Under the pieces are notes generated by a model. That model saw only the letters and a program-made list of their open reading frames with translations, had not been told where the DNA came from and made no database searches. A stretch of DNA of 64,000 nt from Opitutaceae bacterium. GTDB lineage: Bacteria; Verrucomicrobiota; Verrucomicrobiia; Opitutales; Opitutaceae. The stretch is taken from NCBI GenBank assembly GCA_028691845.1, contig JAQUYL010000002.1:62001-126000 (forward strand), given 5' to 3'. This document shows, piece after piece, positions 1 to 7,898 of the stretch. Numbering within the stretch: the stretch's first letter is position 1; every line of letters starts with the position of its first letter. Position numbers and translations under genes: made by a program.

Positions 1-360
1 TGGCAATGCTCCCAGGCCCGGAGACCAGCGTCCAACTTGAGAAGACCTGCCCGCTCGGCGGCGCGTTGGCCGAGATACCGACGTTCGTGCCGGCCGTCAG
101 TCCCGAGCCGCCCCCGGAACCGCTCAACACCGTCAGCGTGTAGATGGGCTCATAATTGGCCTGCACGGTGGCGTCGCCGGAACCCATCGTGAAGGTCGTC
201 GATGACGAGGAGGCATTGGCGATGCTCCCGGGCCCAGAGATCAGGGACCAATTCGAGAACACATACCCGCTCGGCGGCGAGTTGGCCGAGATACTGACGT
301 TTGTACCGGCCGTCAGTCCCGAGCCGCCCCCACTGCCGTTCTGCACCGTGAGCGTGTAGG
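1..360. repeat. Tandem 216-bp coding repeats
   Basis: Two successive units of the secreted protein are nearly identical at DNA level with a period of exactly 216 bp. For example, the block at 51-60 recurs at 267-276. This corresponds to 72-residue protein repeats. The array continues past the left edge, so copy number is unknown. High nucleotide identity suggests recent duplication or ongoing homogenisation. Confidence 0.85.
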
Positions 361-994
361 TGGGCAGGGAGACAGAGAAACTGCTCATCACGTTGCCGTT
401 CGAGTCCCACACCCCGTCACTATCGATGGCCCGAATGTGGACGTTGTAGTCGCCGACCTCCGATGGCGTCCAATTGATGGACGCCGTGGCATTGCTGCCG
501 CTGATGCTGGTGCCGTCGACATAATTCCAGCCCGGCAGATTCGGCCCGTTGATGTAGAAATTGAGCGTGCTCAGGTTGCCGTCCGGATCGGAGGCGTTGC
601 CCGTCAACGTCGTCGATTGCCCGAGTACGATATTCGTGCCGCTCACCCAGTTGGTCTGGGGCGGCTGGTTGCCCGTTATGGAGACATAAAAAGTAGCGCT
701 ATCATCATAATACAAATCATTATAAGAATCATACGAAGATGCATAAACATCGTAAGTCACCGTCTGCACCCCGGTGTCCGTCGTCGTCAGTGAGGCGCTG
801 GTATAGCCCCAAGTCTGAAAGACCCCGTTCTTGTGGATCTCCACGGAAGGATCTCCGATATAGCCTGTTACCCACGCTTCAACCACGTAGCTCTGCCCGC
901 TGGCCACGGACGACGGGGCGGAATAATTGGCAGTAATAGCTGTGGCTATTGTAGGCGCCAGCAGCGCGATGAAAAAGAAAAGGCGTCCTAACAT
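2..994 (-). CDS. Secreted repeat-domain protein, C-terminus beyond window edge
   Basis: The frame opens at an ATG at 994 and stays open for 331 codons to the window edge, so the protein is partial. Residues 2-19 form a hydrophobic signal peptide (LGRLFFFIALLAPTIATA). Next comes an Ig-like region with tandem Ser/Thr/Tyr-rich strands to about residue 115. A second Ig/cadherin-like module follows (SDPDGNLSTLNFYING near residue 140). From about residue 211 there are near-identical 72-residue repeats opening YTLTVQNGSGGGSGLTAGT, which resemble the divergent InlB B-repeat/Flg_new_2 type found in surface and exported proteins. It is likely a cell-surface or extracellular protein of unknown ligand. 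The gene lies 19 nt downstream of the TlpA-like gene on the same strand, so the two may be cotranscribed. The repeat family name is from memory of its motif; export is well supported. Confidence 0.8.
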   Translation of the reverse strand, partial: MLGRLFFFIALLAPTIATAITANYSAPSSVASGQSYVVEAWVTGYIGDPSVEIHKNGVFQTWGYTSASLTTTDTGVQTVTYDVYASSYDSYNDLYYDDSATFYVSITGNQPPQTNWVSGTNIVLGQSTTLTGNASDPDGNLSTLNFYINGPNLPGWNYVDGTSISGSNATASINWTPSEVGDYNVHIRAIDSDGVWDSNGNVMSSFSVSLPTYTLTVQNGSGGGSGLTAGTNVSISANSPPSGYVFSNWSLISGPGSIANASSSSTTFTMGSGDATVQANYEPIYTLTVLSGSGGGSGLTAGTNVGISANAPPSGQVFSSWTLVSGPGSIA

Positions 995-1013
995 GGCAGT
1001 GTCGGGTTGGGGG

Positions 1014-2108
1014 TTATAAGGCTGCCAAGGAGGCAAGCGTTGCCTTCAGGTCGCGTTGGGCTGAAACAGAAAGGACAAGCCCATTGCGATCGACCAAGTA
1101 CACAAGCGGCGCGGTGGTCAAATTGAGCTGCTTTGCAAGCGGGCTTTCACACCCGCGCTCATTATAAAGCTGCAAATCGGGTAATTTCGCCTTTTGGGCC
1201 GCAGCCTTGGCTGCGGACACATCAGTATCAAGATTCACTCCGATCAGTTTCGCATCGGGAGGGGCTTGTTTGATTATCGCCTGAGCTAATCCCAGGCTGG
1301 ATGAATTCCCCGCCGCCCATGTGTAGAGAATAACCTTCTGTCCCCTGATCGACTCGGGAGTGATAACGGCCCCCACTGCCGGACGCAGCGGATCGAGTAA
1401 CGGACGTCCCACAAAGGTGCAGCGGGTTGCCAGCACCCGAGCCCCCTTCTCCACATACGCTGGGGTGTCTTTATTATCAGTAAGTTCCTGCGCCAACCGG
1501 GCCGCAATATCGTCGGAACTCCACTCGGCCACATGCAAAAGGGCCTCAAATCCATATGGGACATCCGGAAATTCGCTTATCAGACCCCGCTCAACCTTTT
1601 CATAAGCGCTGAGCCGATCTGCCATCTTCTGTCCCTGCTGCTGTCTGGCTGTGAAATGGTCAGCAATGGCAGCTATCTCAAACCGCTTGGATAAAGGGAT
1701 CGTCGTGTCACTGCGAACTCCCTTCACCGCTTGGTCCCGCCGCTCTTTTTGTGCAGTGCTATCGTATCTTGCCGCGTATAAAAGCGCTAGCGCTTCCGAG
1801 CATTCAGCCTCCTTCGCCTCCGGACGCTGGGAATACTGCGTGTAGAAGTCCTTGTACTTGTCCGCTTGTTGAATGTAGCCCGCCGCCACCTGCACCTTGG
1901 CCTCCTTGGCCACGGACTGGGGCGCAGCCAGATTCTTAAGTGCCGCCCATTGCTGGGCAATGGCGTCGTTAGCTGGAGCCGGCGCGGTCATCTCTGTTTT
2001 CTTGTCCACTTGGGCCCAAACCCAGCTGGCCGGCCACAGCAAGCACGCGAGCATATAGGTTCGAAGCATTGTGTTCATGGTTACGGCGGATGAATTGCTT
2101 GGATTCAT
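1014..2108 (-). CDS. Exported thioredoxin-fold (TlpA-like) protein lacking CxxC
   Basis: A 364-residue exported protein. The translated N-terminus has a second Met at residue 11 (codon at 2078) directly before a good signal peptide (MLRTYMLACLLWPASWVWA), so the true start may be 2078. Residues about 45-240 are helical, Ala/Gln-rich and of no recognised family. Residues about 250-364 look like a thioredoxin/TlpA fold: the strand VILYTWAAGNSSSLG occupies the place of the usual WAxWCxxC loop, then LIGVNLDTD, then TAPLVYLVDRNGLVLS with the cis-Pro-like TAP motif. The redox CxxC is replaced by GNSSS, so it is unlikely to be an oxidoreductase and may be a binding or structural member. It lies just upstream of the repeat protein. 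Confidence is high for a real exported protein, moderate for the fold. Confidence 0.75.
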   Translation of the reverse strand: MNPSNSSAVTMNTMLRTYMLACLLWPASWVWAQVDKKTEMTAPAPANDAIAQQWAALKNLAAPQSVAKEAKVQVAAGYIQQADKYKDFYTQYSQRPEAKEAECSEALALLYAARYDSTAQKERRDQAVKGVRSDTTIPLSKRFEIAAIADHFTARQQQGQKMADRLSAYEKVERGLISEFPDVPYGFEALLHVAEWSSDDIAARLAQELTDNKDTPAYVEKGARVLATRCTFVGRPLLDPLRPAVGAVITPESIRGQKVILYTWAAGNSSSLGLAQAIIKQAPPDAKLIGVNLDTDVSAAKAAAQKAKLPDLQLYNERGCESPLAKQLNLTTAPLVYLVDRNGLVLSVSAQRDLKATLASLAAL

Positions 2109-2378
2109 GAAATAGCTAGGGAACGGTTTTTCTGCTTATCTGCCTGTTCTCGGAACGCAGCCGGTTGGTCGCGCATCTGCACACCGCCCGAACGGAGAGA
2201 CGCCCGGCTCCATGGGCTCAGCTAGGATTTGGCATCGCCGGACATCGGACTTGATTTCCCTCTTGCGACACGCAGGGGTCGGGGTGCGCATACGCCGCTA
2301 CCTTCCGACACGATTTCATCATGCCTGCAAATCCAGAGATCCCATCAAAAGATGGGACTTTTTAGCTTGACCGGGCTC

Positions 2379-3068
2379 CTAGCCCACCGCGCACGGCGGT
2401 GCCGGTCGCTGGTCTTCCACGAAGCCCTTGAGTCGGGCCCAGCGGATCAAATCGATCGTCCGATGGAAGCCGAGTTTCGCCATGATGCGCTGGCGATGCC
2501 ATTTGACCGTGGACGCACTCAAACCTGCTTCGGCGGCGATTTCTTGGTCCGTGGCCCCTTCGCCCAGTCTCGGCAGCAAATCAATCTCCGTCCGGGAAAG
2601 AATTTTCGCGAAACAGAAGGGGGAGGAGTGGAAACGGGATAATTCCGCCTGCACTTCCGGCGGGAAATAGTGCTGCCCCGCCAAGATGGCGGACACAGCC
2701 GAACGCAGTTGCTCGCGGAAGCGATGGGTCTTCCAGACCAGTCCATAGACAGGACTATGGTTCATGCGATACAGCACCATATCGTCGAATCGCCAGGTGA
2801 ACAAGAGCACCCGGGGCGGACGGGACAGGCGGGATAGCTGCTCGGCGACTTCAAATCCATTTGCATCGGGCAACCACAAATTGAGCAGGACGATGGTCGC
2901 GTGTTTTTTCCGGCAGAGGTCCACTCCCTCCGTGCCGGTCATGGCCGAGCCAAGATACCTGACTTCGGGCCATGAACTCTGCAACTGGGCAACCGCATCG
3001 ATCCAGATCGGTTCGTCCTCGATGTGCAACAAGCCTGCGGCGGCGCGTGATGCAATGGCCCCTGACAT
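2379..3068 (-). CDS. NarL/LuxR-type response regulator with Asn in place of the phospho-Asp
   Basis: A 229-residue protein with a receiver domain (about residues 10-125) and a LuxR-type helix-turn-helix (about 155-215; LSRTEIDLLPRLGEGATDQE, then AAEAGLSASTVKWHRQRIMA). The acidic pair (HIEDEP), the Thr of LLFTW and the Lys of VWKTHRF are in place. The expected phospho-acceptor Asp in the LLxLWLPD strand is Asn63, read directly from an AAT codon. A canonical receiver cannot be phosphorylated normally at Asn, so the protein may act independently of phosphorylation or through another signal. No kinase gene is adjacent. Its paralogue at 22862-23518 has a normal Asp. The start is the ATG at 3068; the targets are unknown. 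Confidence 0.85.
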   Translation of the reverse strand: MSGAIASRAAAGLLHIEDEPIWIDAVAQLQSSWPEVRYLGSAMTGTEGVDLCRKKHATIVLLNLWLPDANGFEVAEQLSRLSRPPRVLLFTWRFDDMVLYRMNHSPVYGLVWKTHRFREQLRSAVSAILAGQHYFPPEVQAELSRFHSSPFCFAKILSRTEIDLLPRLGEGATDQEIAAEAGLSASTVKWHRQRIMAKLGFHRTIDLIRWARLKGFVEDQRPAPPCAVG

Positions 3069-3150
3069 GCTTCCTGGCGAAGCAAACTAGAAAGACCGCA
3101 TTCCTCGCAAGAATAATACGAAGCAGATATCTTCTTATTTAGCGGACCTT

Positions 3151-3810
3151 TTGAACCCGATCATCCACGCCCCGTCTAACTTCACTACTTGTAAAAGGAA
3201 TCCGGTTCCCCTCAAAGTGAGCTTCACCTTCTATCCCGCCGACGTGCAGGCGCTTAATCGGCGTATGGTCGACCTGCGCCGGGCCGGGCTGCCGGTGCGC
3301 GGGGGCACGGTGCTGCGCGCCTTGATCCATCTCGTTCCCCCGACCGAGATGTTTGCCCATGCGGTCCTGCTCGCCAAATCCTACGAACGGAAGGACGGCC
3401 CACGGGAAACCGAATATGTGGCCGTCCGTCCGACAGTTGTCACGTCAAAGCTCCAGCCACCATTCCTGTCCTCAACCGCGGCGAGGATCCCCGCGGAGCG
3501 GGGGCGTCCCTGCGCCTCCCTTGGGGCTGGGTGGCGGTTACGCTCCACCCATGGCCCGGCCCGCCAGCCAGCCTGTGGTCCAGGCGGCCTGAAAATTGAA
3601 GCCGCCCGTGATGCCATCAATATCCAGCACCTCGCCGGCAAAATGCAACCCCGGCACCAGCCGGCTCTCCATCGTCCTGAAGTCGACTTCGCTCAATCTC
3701 ACACCGCCGCAAGTCACGAACTCCTCCTTGAAAGTGCTCTTGCCCTCCACGGTCAGCCCGCACTCGCACACCTGCGCCGCCAAAGTCCGGAGGGCCGGTC
3801 CCGAGATTGA
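3151..3810 (+). CDS. Hypothetical protein, doubtful; N-terminal part may be real
   Basis: An open frame from a TTG at 3151. The first roughly 100 residues look protein-like, with a ribbon-helix-helix flavour (KVSFTFYPADVQALNRRMVD, RRAGLPVRGGTVLRALIHLV). After about residue 110 the composition turns into the mirror of the flavoprotein gene on the other strand, overlapping its 3' end by 270 bp. Either the gene is short and a frameshift has removed its natural stop, or the overlap is genuine. There is no strong ribosome-binding site. If the RHH reading is right it would be a small DNA-binding protein. Low confidence. Confidence 0.3.
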   Translation: MNPIIHAPSNFTTCKRNPVPLKVSFTFYPADVQALNRRMVDLRRAGLPVRGGTVLRALIHLVPPTEMFAHAVLLAKSYERKDGPRETEYVAVRPTVVTSKLQPPFLSSTAARIPAERGRPCASLGAGWRLRSTHGPARQPACGPGGLKIEAARDAINIQHLAGKMQPRHQPALHRPEVDFAQSHTAASHELLLESALALHGQPALAHLRRQSPEGRSRD

Positions 3811-4779
3811 AGCCCAAGGCGCCTCACGCCGGACGCCCGCCGCCGCGATGAGCCGCTCCCACAGCCGCAGGGGCAGACCGGCGGGGCACCAGGTGCCGGC
3901 CTGTTTGCGCGGCTGGGTCGCCCGCACGCCCTCCAACTCGTGCACGAGCGATTCTCGATTGAAGCGCGGCGCCCAGTTAATTCGCAATGCGAACCTATAG
4001 CCGCAATCATGCAGGCGTCGCGCTCCCCAGGCCGACAGTTTCAGAATGGCCGGTCCGCTCAATCCCCAGTGCGTGACCAACACCGGCCCGCGCTGGCGCA
4101 GCACCGGACGGCCGGTTTCCACCACGACGTCCTCCACTGCCACACCCGCGAGGCCTTCGAGACGCGGATCGGTGCTATTGAAGGTGAACAGCGACGGCAC
4201 GGGCGTCTCGATGGCGTGGCCCAGTGCACGGGCGATGTCGTAGCCCACGTTCGATCGGCCCCCGCCGGTGGCCAGCAATAGCCGGCCGCAGGCGACCGTT
4301 GCACCGTCGGTCAACGTGAGCCGGAAACGGTTTTCCTGCCCACCGGGCTCCGCCAGGACCGCGCGGTGCAACCCAACTTGCCGCACGAGGCGCACGCGAT
4401 TTTTGCCGGCCTCCCGGTGCAGACAGTCGACGATGGTCCGGGCGTCGTCGGTCACAGGGAACATGCGTCCGTCGGCCTCGGCCTTCACCGGCACGCCGCG
4501 CTGCTCGAACCAGGCCACCGTATCACGCGGCTGCCAGCGGTGAAAGGCGCCCAGCAGTTCGCGGGCGCCGCGCGGATAATTTTGGGCCAGCTCCCGCGGG
4601 TCGAAGCAGGCATGCGTCAAGTTGCAGCGGCCGCCACCGGAAATCCTGACTTTTGCCAACGGATGCGCGGTCGCCTCAAGGATCGTGATCTCGGCGGCCG
4701 GATCCGCCTCCGCGCAGGCCAGGGCGGCGAAAAAACCCGCCGCGCCGCCGCCCGCCACCATGACCTTTCGTTCGCCCAT
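3538..4779 (-). CDS. HI0933/YhiN-family NAD(P)/FAD-dependent oxidoreductase
   Basis: A 413-residue flavoprotein. The N-terminus has the Rossmann dinucleotide-binding motif VAGGGAAGFFAA, followed by the family signature KVRISGGGRCNLTHACFDP, which marks the HI0933-like (BaiN/YhiN) family. The C-terminal block has GVRLSEVDFRTMESRLVPGL and GEVLDIDGITGGFNFQAAWT, typical of the second FAD contact and the family C-terminus. The start at 4779 (MGERKVMVAGGG) was chosen because the frame's 72 upstream codons are Arg/Pro-rich and unlike the family. The length is normal. The physiological substrate is not established for most members. It is single or last in a short minus-strand unit after the Spy-like gene. 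Confidence 0.93.
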   Translation of the reverse strand: MGERKVMVAGGGAAGFFAALACAEADPAAEITILEATAHPLAKVRISGGGRCNLTHACFDPRELAQNYPRGARELLGAFHRWQPRDTVAWFEQRGVPVKAEADGRMFPVTDDARTIVDCLHREAGKNRVRLVRQVGLHRAVLAEPGGQENRFRLTLTDGATVACGRLLLATGGGRSNVGYDIARALGHAIETPVPSLFTFNSTDPRLEGLAGVAVEDVVVETGRPVLRQRGPVLVTHWGLSGPAILKLSAWGARRLHDCGYRFALRINWAPRFNRESLVHELEGVRATQPRKQAGTWCPAGLPLRLWERLIAAAGVRREAPWASISGPALRTLAAQVCECGLTVEGKSTFKEEFVTCGGVRLSEVDFRTMESRLVPGLHFAGEVLDIDGITGGFNFQAAWTTGWLAGRAMGGA

Positions 4780-4876
4780 GCGCCCCAAGGGTCGACACCC
4801 GGGCGGTTTTGTCGAAAAAGAAATGCGCCGCCGCCTTGCGGCCTGCGGCGCAGGATCCGGCACTACCCGGAAAGTT

Positions 4877-5359
4877 TCAATTGGGGCCGGCGGTCCCCTC
4901 GGCCGTTGGCTTATGGTCATCGCCGGCCTGGCCGGTACCAGGACGTCCTCCGCGGGCCCCCATCTGGTCGAACTTCTTCTGCTGGTCCGGGGCAAGGGCA
5001 GCCCGCACCTGGGCGCGGGCGGACTTCATGATTTCCATCATTTTATCCCGACGGCATTCCCTGGCCGCCGATTGGTCCAGGCGCAGCGCCCGCAGCTGCT
5101 CCCGGGCGCTTTCATAAATAGCCGTGATGCTGAATTTCTGCCCGTCCGTCAGTTTCAGCGCCCGATCCAAGCGCTGCACCTGTTTTTCTGGCGTCATCAT
5201 GCCACCACGTGAGCAGCGTTTGCCTCCGGGCTTGCCCCGTTCGTCTTGCGGCGGAGGCCGAGGCCCGTGGCCGGACTGAGCCTGAACCAGAGGCGCGCTG
5301 GCGAGCGTTAACACGGCGAGAAACACGATGGATCGCAGGGAGTTCTTCATGGGCATCAT
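4877..5359 (-). CDS. Spy/CpxP-like periplasmic protein
   Basis: A 160-residue exported protein. Start candidates are Met codons at 5359, 5356 and 5350; all precede a clear signal peptide (SIVFLAVLTLASAPLVQAQ). The mature part is a His/Arg/Pro-rich stretch followed by helices (residues about 55-135) with LKLTDGQKFSITAIYESARE and LAPDQQKKFDQM. These are the two LTxxQ-like segments of the Spy/CpxP/ZraP family of periplasmic ATP-independent chaperones and metal or stress sensors. The C-terminal tail is Gly-rich and disordered. It lies 97 bp upstream of the HI0933 gene on the same strand. Function is by family analogy only. Confidence 0.75.
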   Translation of the reverse strand: MMPMKNSLRSIVFLAVLTLASAPLVQAQSGHGPRPPPQDERGKPGGKRCSRGGMMTPEKQVQRLDRALKLTDGQKFSITAIYESAREQLRALRLDQSAARECRRDKMMEIMKSARAQVRAALAPDQQKKFDQMGARGGRPGTGQAGDDHKPTAEGTAGPN

Positions 5360-5507
5360 GGGACGTTGTTCCGACAGCGATAGGGATGACGTCCGGGAGC
5401 GGCTCCGGTTACATCCGATCCCGGTAGAATTTGGTCGCCGTCATCCTCCGCCGCCTCAGCATGGGCTGGACGGCCGGAAGAATGCCTTGCCTGTCTGGCC
5501 GACCTGC

Positions 5508-5882
5508 ATGGTTTTTCGCCAGCTCAAGTCGATTGCCGAAGATGTCGTCACGGCCGCCCAGCGCCGCCTGCCGGCCCGCATCCGCAAACTCGCGGCTGCG
5601 GTGCCCGTATGCTACGAGCCCTATCCCAACGACGCCATCCTCGATCAGGAAGACGTCGAACCCGATGTCCTCGGCCTCTTTGTCGGCCATGAGTACCTGG
5701 GGGATTTTGACGAGGGAGCCTCCCTGCCCCCGCAAATCCTGCTTTTTCTCGATAACCTGTGGGACTATGCCGAGGAGGATGAGCACGTTTTTCGCCGGGA
5801 GGTGCGCCTGACCTACCTCCATGAGCTCGGGCATTACTTGGGCTGGGATGAAGGGGACCTGGCCCAACGCGGTCTGGATTAG
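5508..5882 (+). CDS. Minimal zincin metallopeptidase-family protein (DUF1025 type)
   Basis: A 124-residue cytoplasmic protein starting at the ATG at 5508 (MVFRQLKSIAEDVV). Upstream in-frame codons were rejected because they overlap the divergent Spy-like gene and are Arg/Pro-rich. It has the zinc-binding helix HELGHYLGWDEGDL near the C-terminus (HExxH with the extended H-x8-D of this family) and the family strands LGLFVGHEYLG and PPQILLFLDNLWDYA. Members of this small family are compact, single-domain zincins with unknown substrate. The length is typical. Confidence 0.9.
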   Translation: MVFRQLKSIAEDVVTAAQRRLPARIRKLAAAVPVCYEPYPNDAILDQEDVEPDVLGLFVGHEYLGDFDEGASLPPQILLFLDNLWDYAEEDEHVFRREVRLTYLHELGHYLGWDEGDLAQRGLD

Positions 5883-6018
5883 CCCTCCAGCGACCCGGCA
5901 ATTCTTCCGGACCATGGAACCAACCCCCACTCTTCGCTTTCATTCCGTCCCTGAATCTGTTTATTGATTTGCTCAAACACCCGCTGCGCCTGTCGCATCG
6001 GGCTGTCTGTCAACCGCC

Positions 6019-6708
6019 ATGACCAAACGTTTTCTTTCCCTCCTTCTTTGTGCAGCCGCTCTCGCGAGCGCGCTTCCTGCTGTTGCCCAGCCCAAGCGTG
6101 CGGATCTTGTTACGCGCCTCGATACCTGCGAAGCGATTCTGCAGGACTTTCAATCGAGCACCAAAACGGCCATTCCCACCGACATCCTGCGGCGCGCCCG
6201 TGGCATCATTGTCGTCAATCAGTTCCAAGCCGGATTTCTGCTCGGAGTGAAGGATGGCTACGGAGTGGTTCTCGTGCGCCGTCCCAACGGCCGCTGGTCC
6301 GTGCCCGCCTTTCTCAGCGCCGGTGAGATCAGCCTCGGCCTCCAATTGGGCGGCAAGGCCATCAATACCGTCATGGTGCTGATGGACGACAACACCGCGC
6401 GCCTGCTTTTCAATACCCACATGAATCTGGGTGCCGAGGCCAAGGCAGTCGCCGGCATCCGTGCGGCTGAACGTGAGGCGGTCAGCAAGCCCCTGCCCGC
6501 CAACGTCAACGTCTACGTCTACACGAACGTGGAGGGCTTTTTTGCCGGCGCTGCGGTCAAGACCGGCTACTTTTCGCCCAACGAAGAGGCCAACCGGGTG
6601 CTCTACGACACCAGATACCGTCTGCCGGAGATTCTCTATAGCGACTGGATCAAGCCCCCTCCCGAAGTGCAGGAGCTCATGAATTACGTCACCAGCATCG
6701 CAAACTGA
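6019..6708 (+). CDS. SYLF-domain (Ysc84-type) lipid-binding protein, exported
   Basis: A 229-residue protein with a Sec signal peptide (residues 1-23, ending LPAVAQ) and a complete SYLF domain: IPTDILRRARGIIVVNQFQ, GFLLGVKDGYGVVLVRR, WSVPAFLSAGEISLGLQLGG, and a C-terminal FFAGAAVKTGYFSPNEEANR. The SYLF domain binds phosphoinositide-type lipids in eukaryotes. Bacterial versions are exported and of uncertain role, perhaps in envelope lipid binding. The gene is monocistronic and followed by a strong hairpin terminator at 6739-6765. Confidence 0.93.
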   Translation: MTKRFLSLLLCAAALASALPAVAQPKRADLVTRLDTCEAILQDFQSSTKTAIPTDILRRARGIIVVNQFQAGFLLGVKDGYGVVLVRRPNGRWSVPAFLSAGEISLGLQLGGKAINTVMVLMDDNTARLLFNTHMNLGAEAKAVAGIRAAEREAVSKPLPANVNVYVYTNVEGFFAGAAVKTGYFSPNEEANRVLYDTRYRLPEILYSDWIKPPPEVQELMNYVTSIAN

Positions 6709-6738
6709 TGCCCGGCACCCATCTTTGATGTCCCGATC

Positions 6739-6765
6739 GCGGCGCGCTGAGACGCGCCGCTTTTT
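6739..6765 (+). terminator. Rho-independent terminator after the SYLF gene
   Basis: GCGGCGCG and CGCGCCGC form an 8-bp stem around a 6-nt loop, followed directly by five T. It sits 31 nt after the SYLF stop and touches the 3' end of the convergent cinA-like gene, so it may also stop transcription from that side, although the T-run favours the plus strand. Confidence 0.85.
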
Positions 6766-7294
6766 ATTTGAAGGGGGAGGGGGCCGGACCTGGGGCCTGC
6801 CCACGGACCTCGCGCAGATACCGCACCAGCTCGCCCAGGACAATATCGGCCACGAGTTCCTGCATCCTGGTGCGCTCCGTGCCCGGCGCTTCAATGAGTC
6901 CTGATCGCACCGCCGCGCGTCCATCCCGCAGGTCGTGCCACAAAGCCCACCACGCCAGCGGCGTTCGCACCCCGCGCTCCGCCGCCGCCTCCGCGTAGCC
7001 GGTTGTGCCCACGGCCAGATCGCTGCCGAACAGCGCGCTCGCCCCGCGCGCCATCTCCTCCGCCACCCGCTGCGACACGCCGCAGACCGATTCGGCGTGC
7101 ACGCGATCCACCCCGAGATGCCGCACTTTTTGATCCAGGGAATAGGCGGTGAGACCGCCGAGAAAGAAATTCGACGCGCCCGACACGGCGCCGATGCGCG
7201 CCTGCACCCGGCCGCAGGTCAGGCTTTCCGCCGCCGCAAGCGTCCACCGAGGCTCGCGCAGGAGCAACTGTTTCAGCTCTTGTCCGAAATCCAT
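6764..7294 (-). CDS. CinA-family nicotinamide-nucleotide amidohydrolase (stand-alone C-terminal domain)
   Basis: A 176-residue protein equivalent to the CinA C-terminal domain (PncC). The signature AAAESLTCGRVQARIG holds the catalytic Ser. It is followed by GASNFFLGGLTAYSLDQKVRHLGV and SDLAVGTTGYAEAAAE. Known members deamidate NMN to NaMN in NAD recycling. The MoeA/MoCF-like N-terminal half of full CinA is absent, which is common. The C-terminal tail is Pro-rich. The gene starts 7 nt after the stop of the SRPBCC gene on the same strand, so the two are likely cotranscribed. Confidence 0.9.
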   Translation of the reverse strand: MDFGQELKQLLLREPRWTLAAAESLTCGRVQARIGAVSGASNFFLGGLTAYSLDQKVRHLGVDRVHAESVCGVSQRVAEEMARGASALFGSDLAVGTTGYAEAAAERGVRTPLAWWALWHDLRDGRAAVRSGLIEAPGTERTRMQELVADIVLGELVRYLREVRGQAPGPAPSPFK

Positions 7295-7301
7295 AAGCCG
7301 G

Positions 7302-7832
7302 TCATTTTTCAGTCAGGCGCCTGAGCTTCGCGAGGCTATTCTCGAAATCCGGCCCCAGAATCCGGTCCATGAAGGGACCGAACCAGCGGCTGAAGGGATT
7401 GCCCCCCAGGTCGCCCTCAGCAGTCCACGCCACCGTCACGCATCCGCCCGCGGCCGGGGTCAGGGTCAGGAGGCCCCGCGACTCCATGCGCCACTCGGGG
7501 AAGCTCAGGTTGTATTCGAGACGCGCTGGTGGCTGGCTGCCGGTGATGGTCAACCGGCCGCGCCCCCCGCCGGCAGTCGTCCATTCGCTCCACGCTCCGA
7601 CGCCGGCCGCGGGATGCGAGTAGGACAGTTTCATGCCGGGATCGCGTTCATACCATCCGCCCCACTCGCGCCATGCCGTAAGGTCGTTGAGTTTGGAGAA
7701 CACGACCTCCGGGGCGGCCCGGAAGGTCAGCGATCGCTCCACCCGATAGGATCGCGGCAGCAGAAAACCAATCACCACCAGCACGGCCAGGAGGCCGATC
7801 AGTCCAACCTGGATCCAGAACAGCCATTTCAC
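7302..7832 (-). CDS. SRPBCC-family (START-like) membrane-anchored protein
   Basis: A 176-residue protein with one N-terminal membrane helix (LFWIQVGLIGLLAVLVVIGF) followed by an SRPBCC/polyketide-cyclase-like fold: VERSLTFRAAPEVVFSKLND, then WREWGGWYERDPGMKLSYS, PARLEYNLSFPEWRMESRG, and GCVTVAWTAEGDLGGNPFSR before the C-terminal long helix. The membrane anchor plus a domain of this type is a common pattern of unknown ligand. It is upstream of and close to cinA (7-nt gap). Confidence 0.88.
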   Translation of the reverse strand: MKWLFWIQVGLIGLLAVLVVIGFLLPRSYRVERSLTFRAAPEVVFSKLNDLTAWREWGGWYERDPGMKLSYSHPAAGVGAWSEWTTAGGGRGRLTITGSQPPARLEYNLSFPEWRMESRGLLTLTPAAGGCVTVAWTAEGDLGGNPFSRWFGPFMDRILGPDFENSLAKLRRLTEK

Positions 7833-7898
7833 GGAAACAGCATAGAGGGATCCTATCCCTGCCGCACCTGCAAAAACGCCGGGCCCAGCCGTCGCGGC

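Noticed and set aside
4780-4995. 72-codon N-terminal extension of the HI0933-type gene
   Set aside because: Pro/Arg-rich, overlaps the upstream gene, and the family begins at the Rossmann motif found right after 4779.
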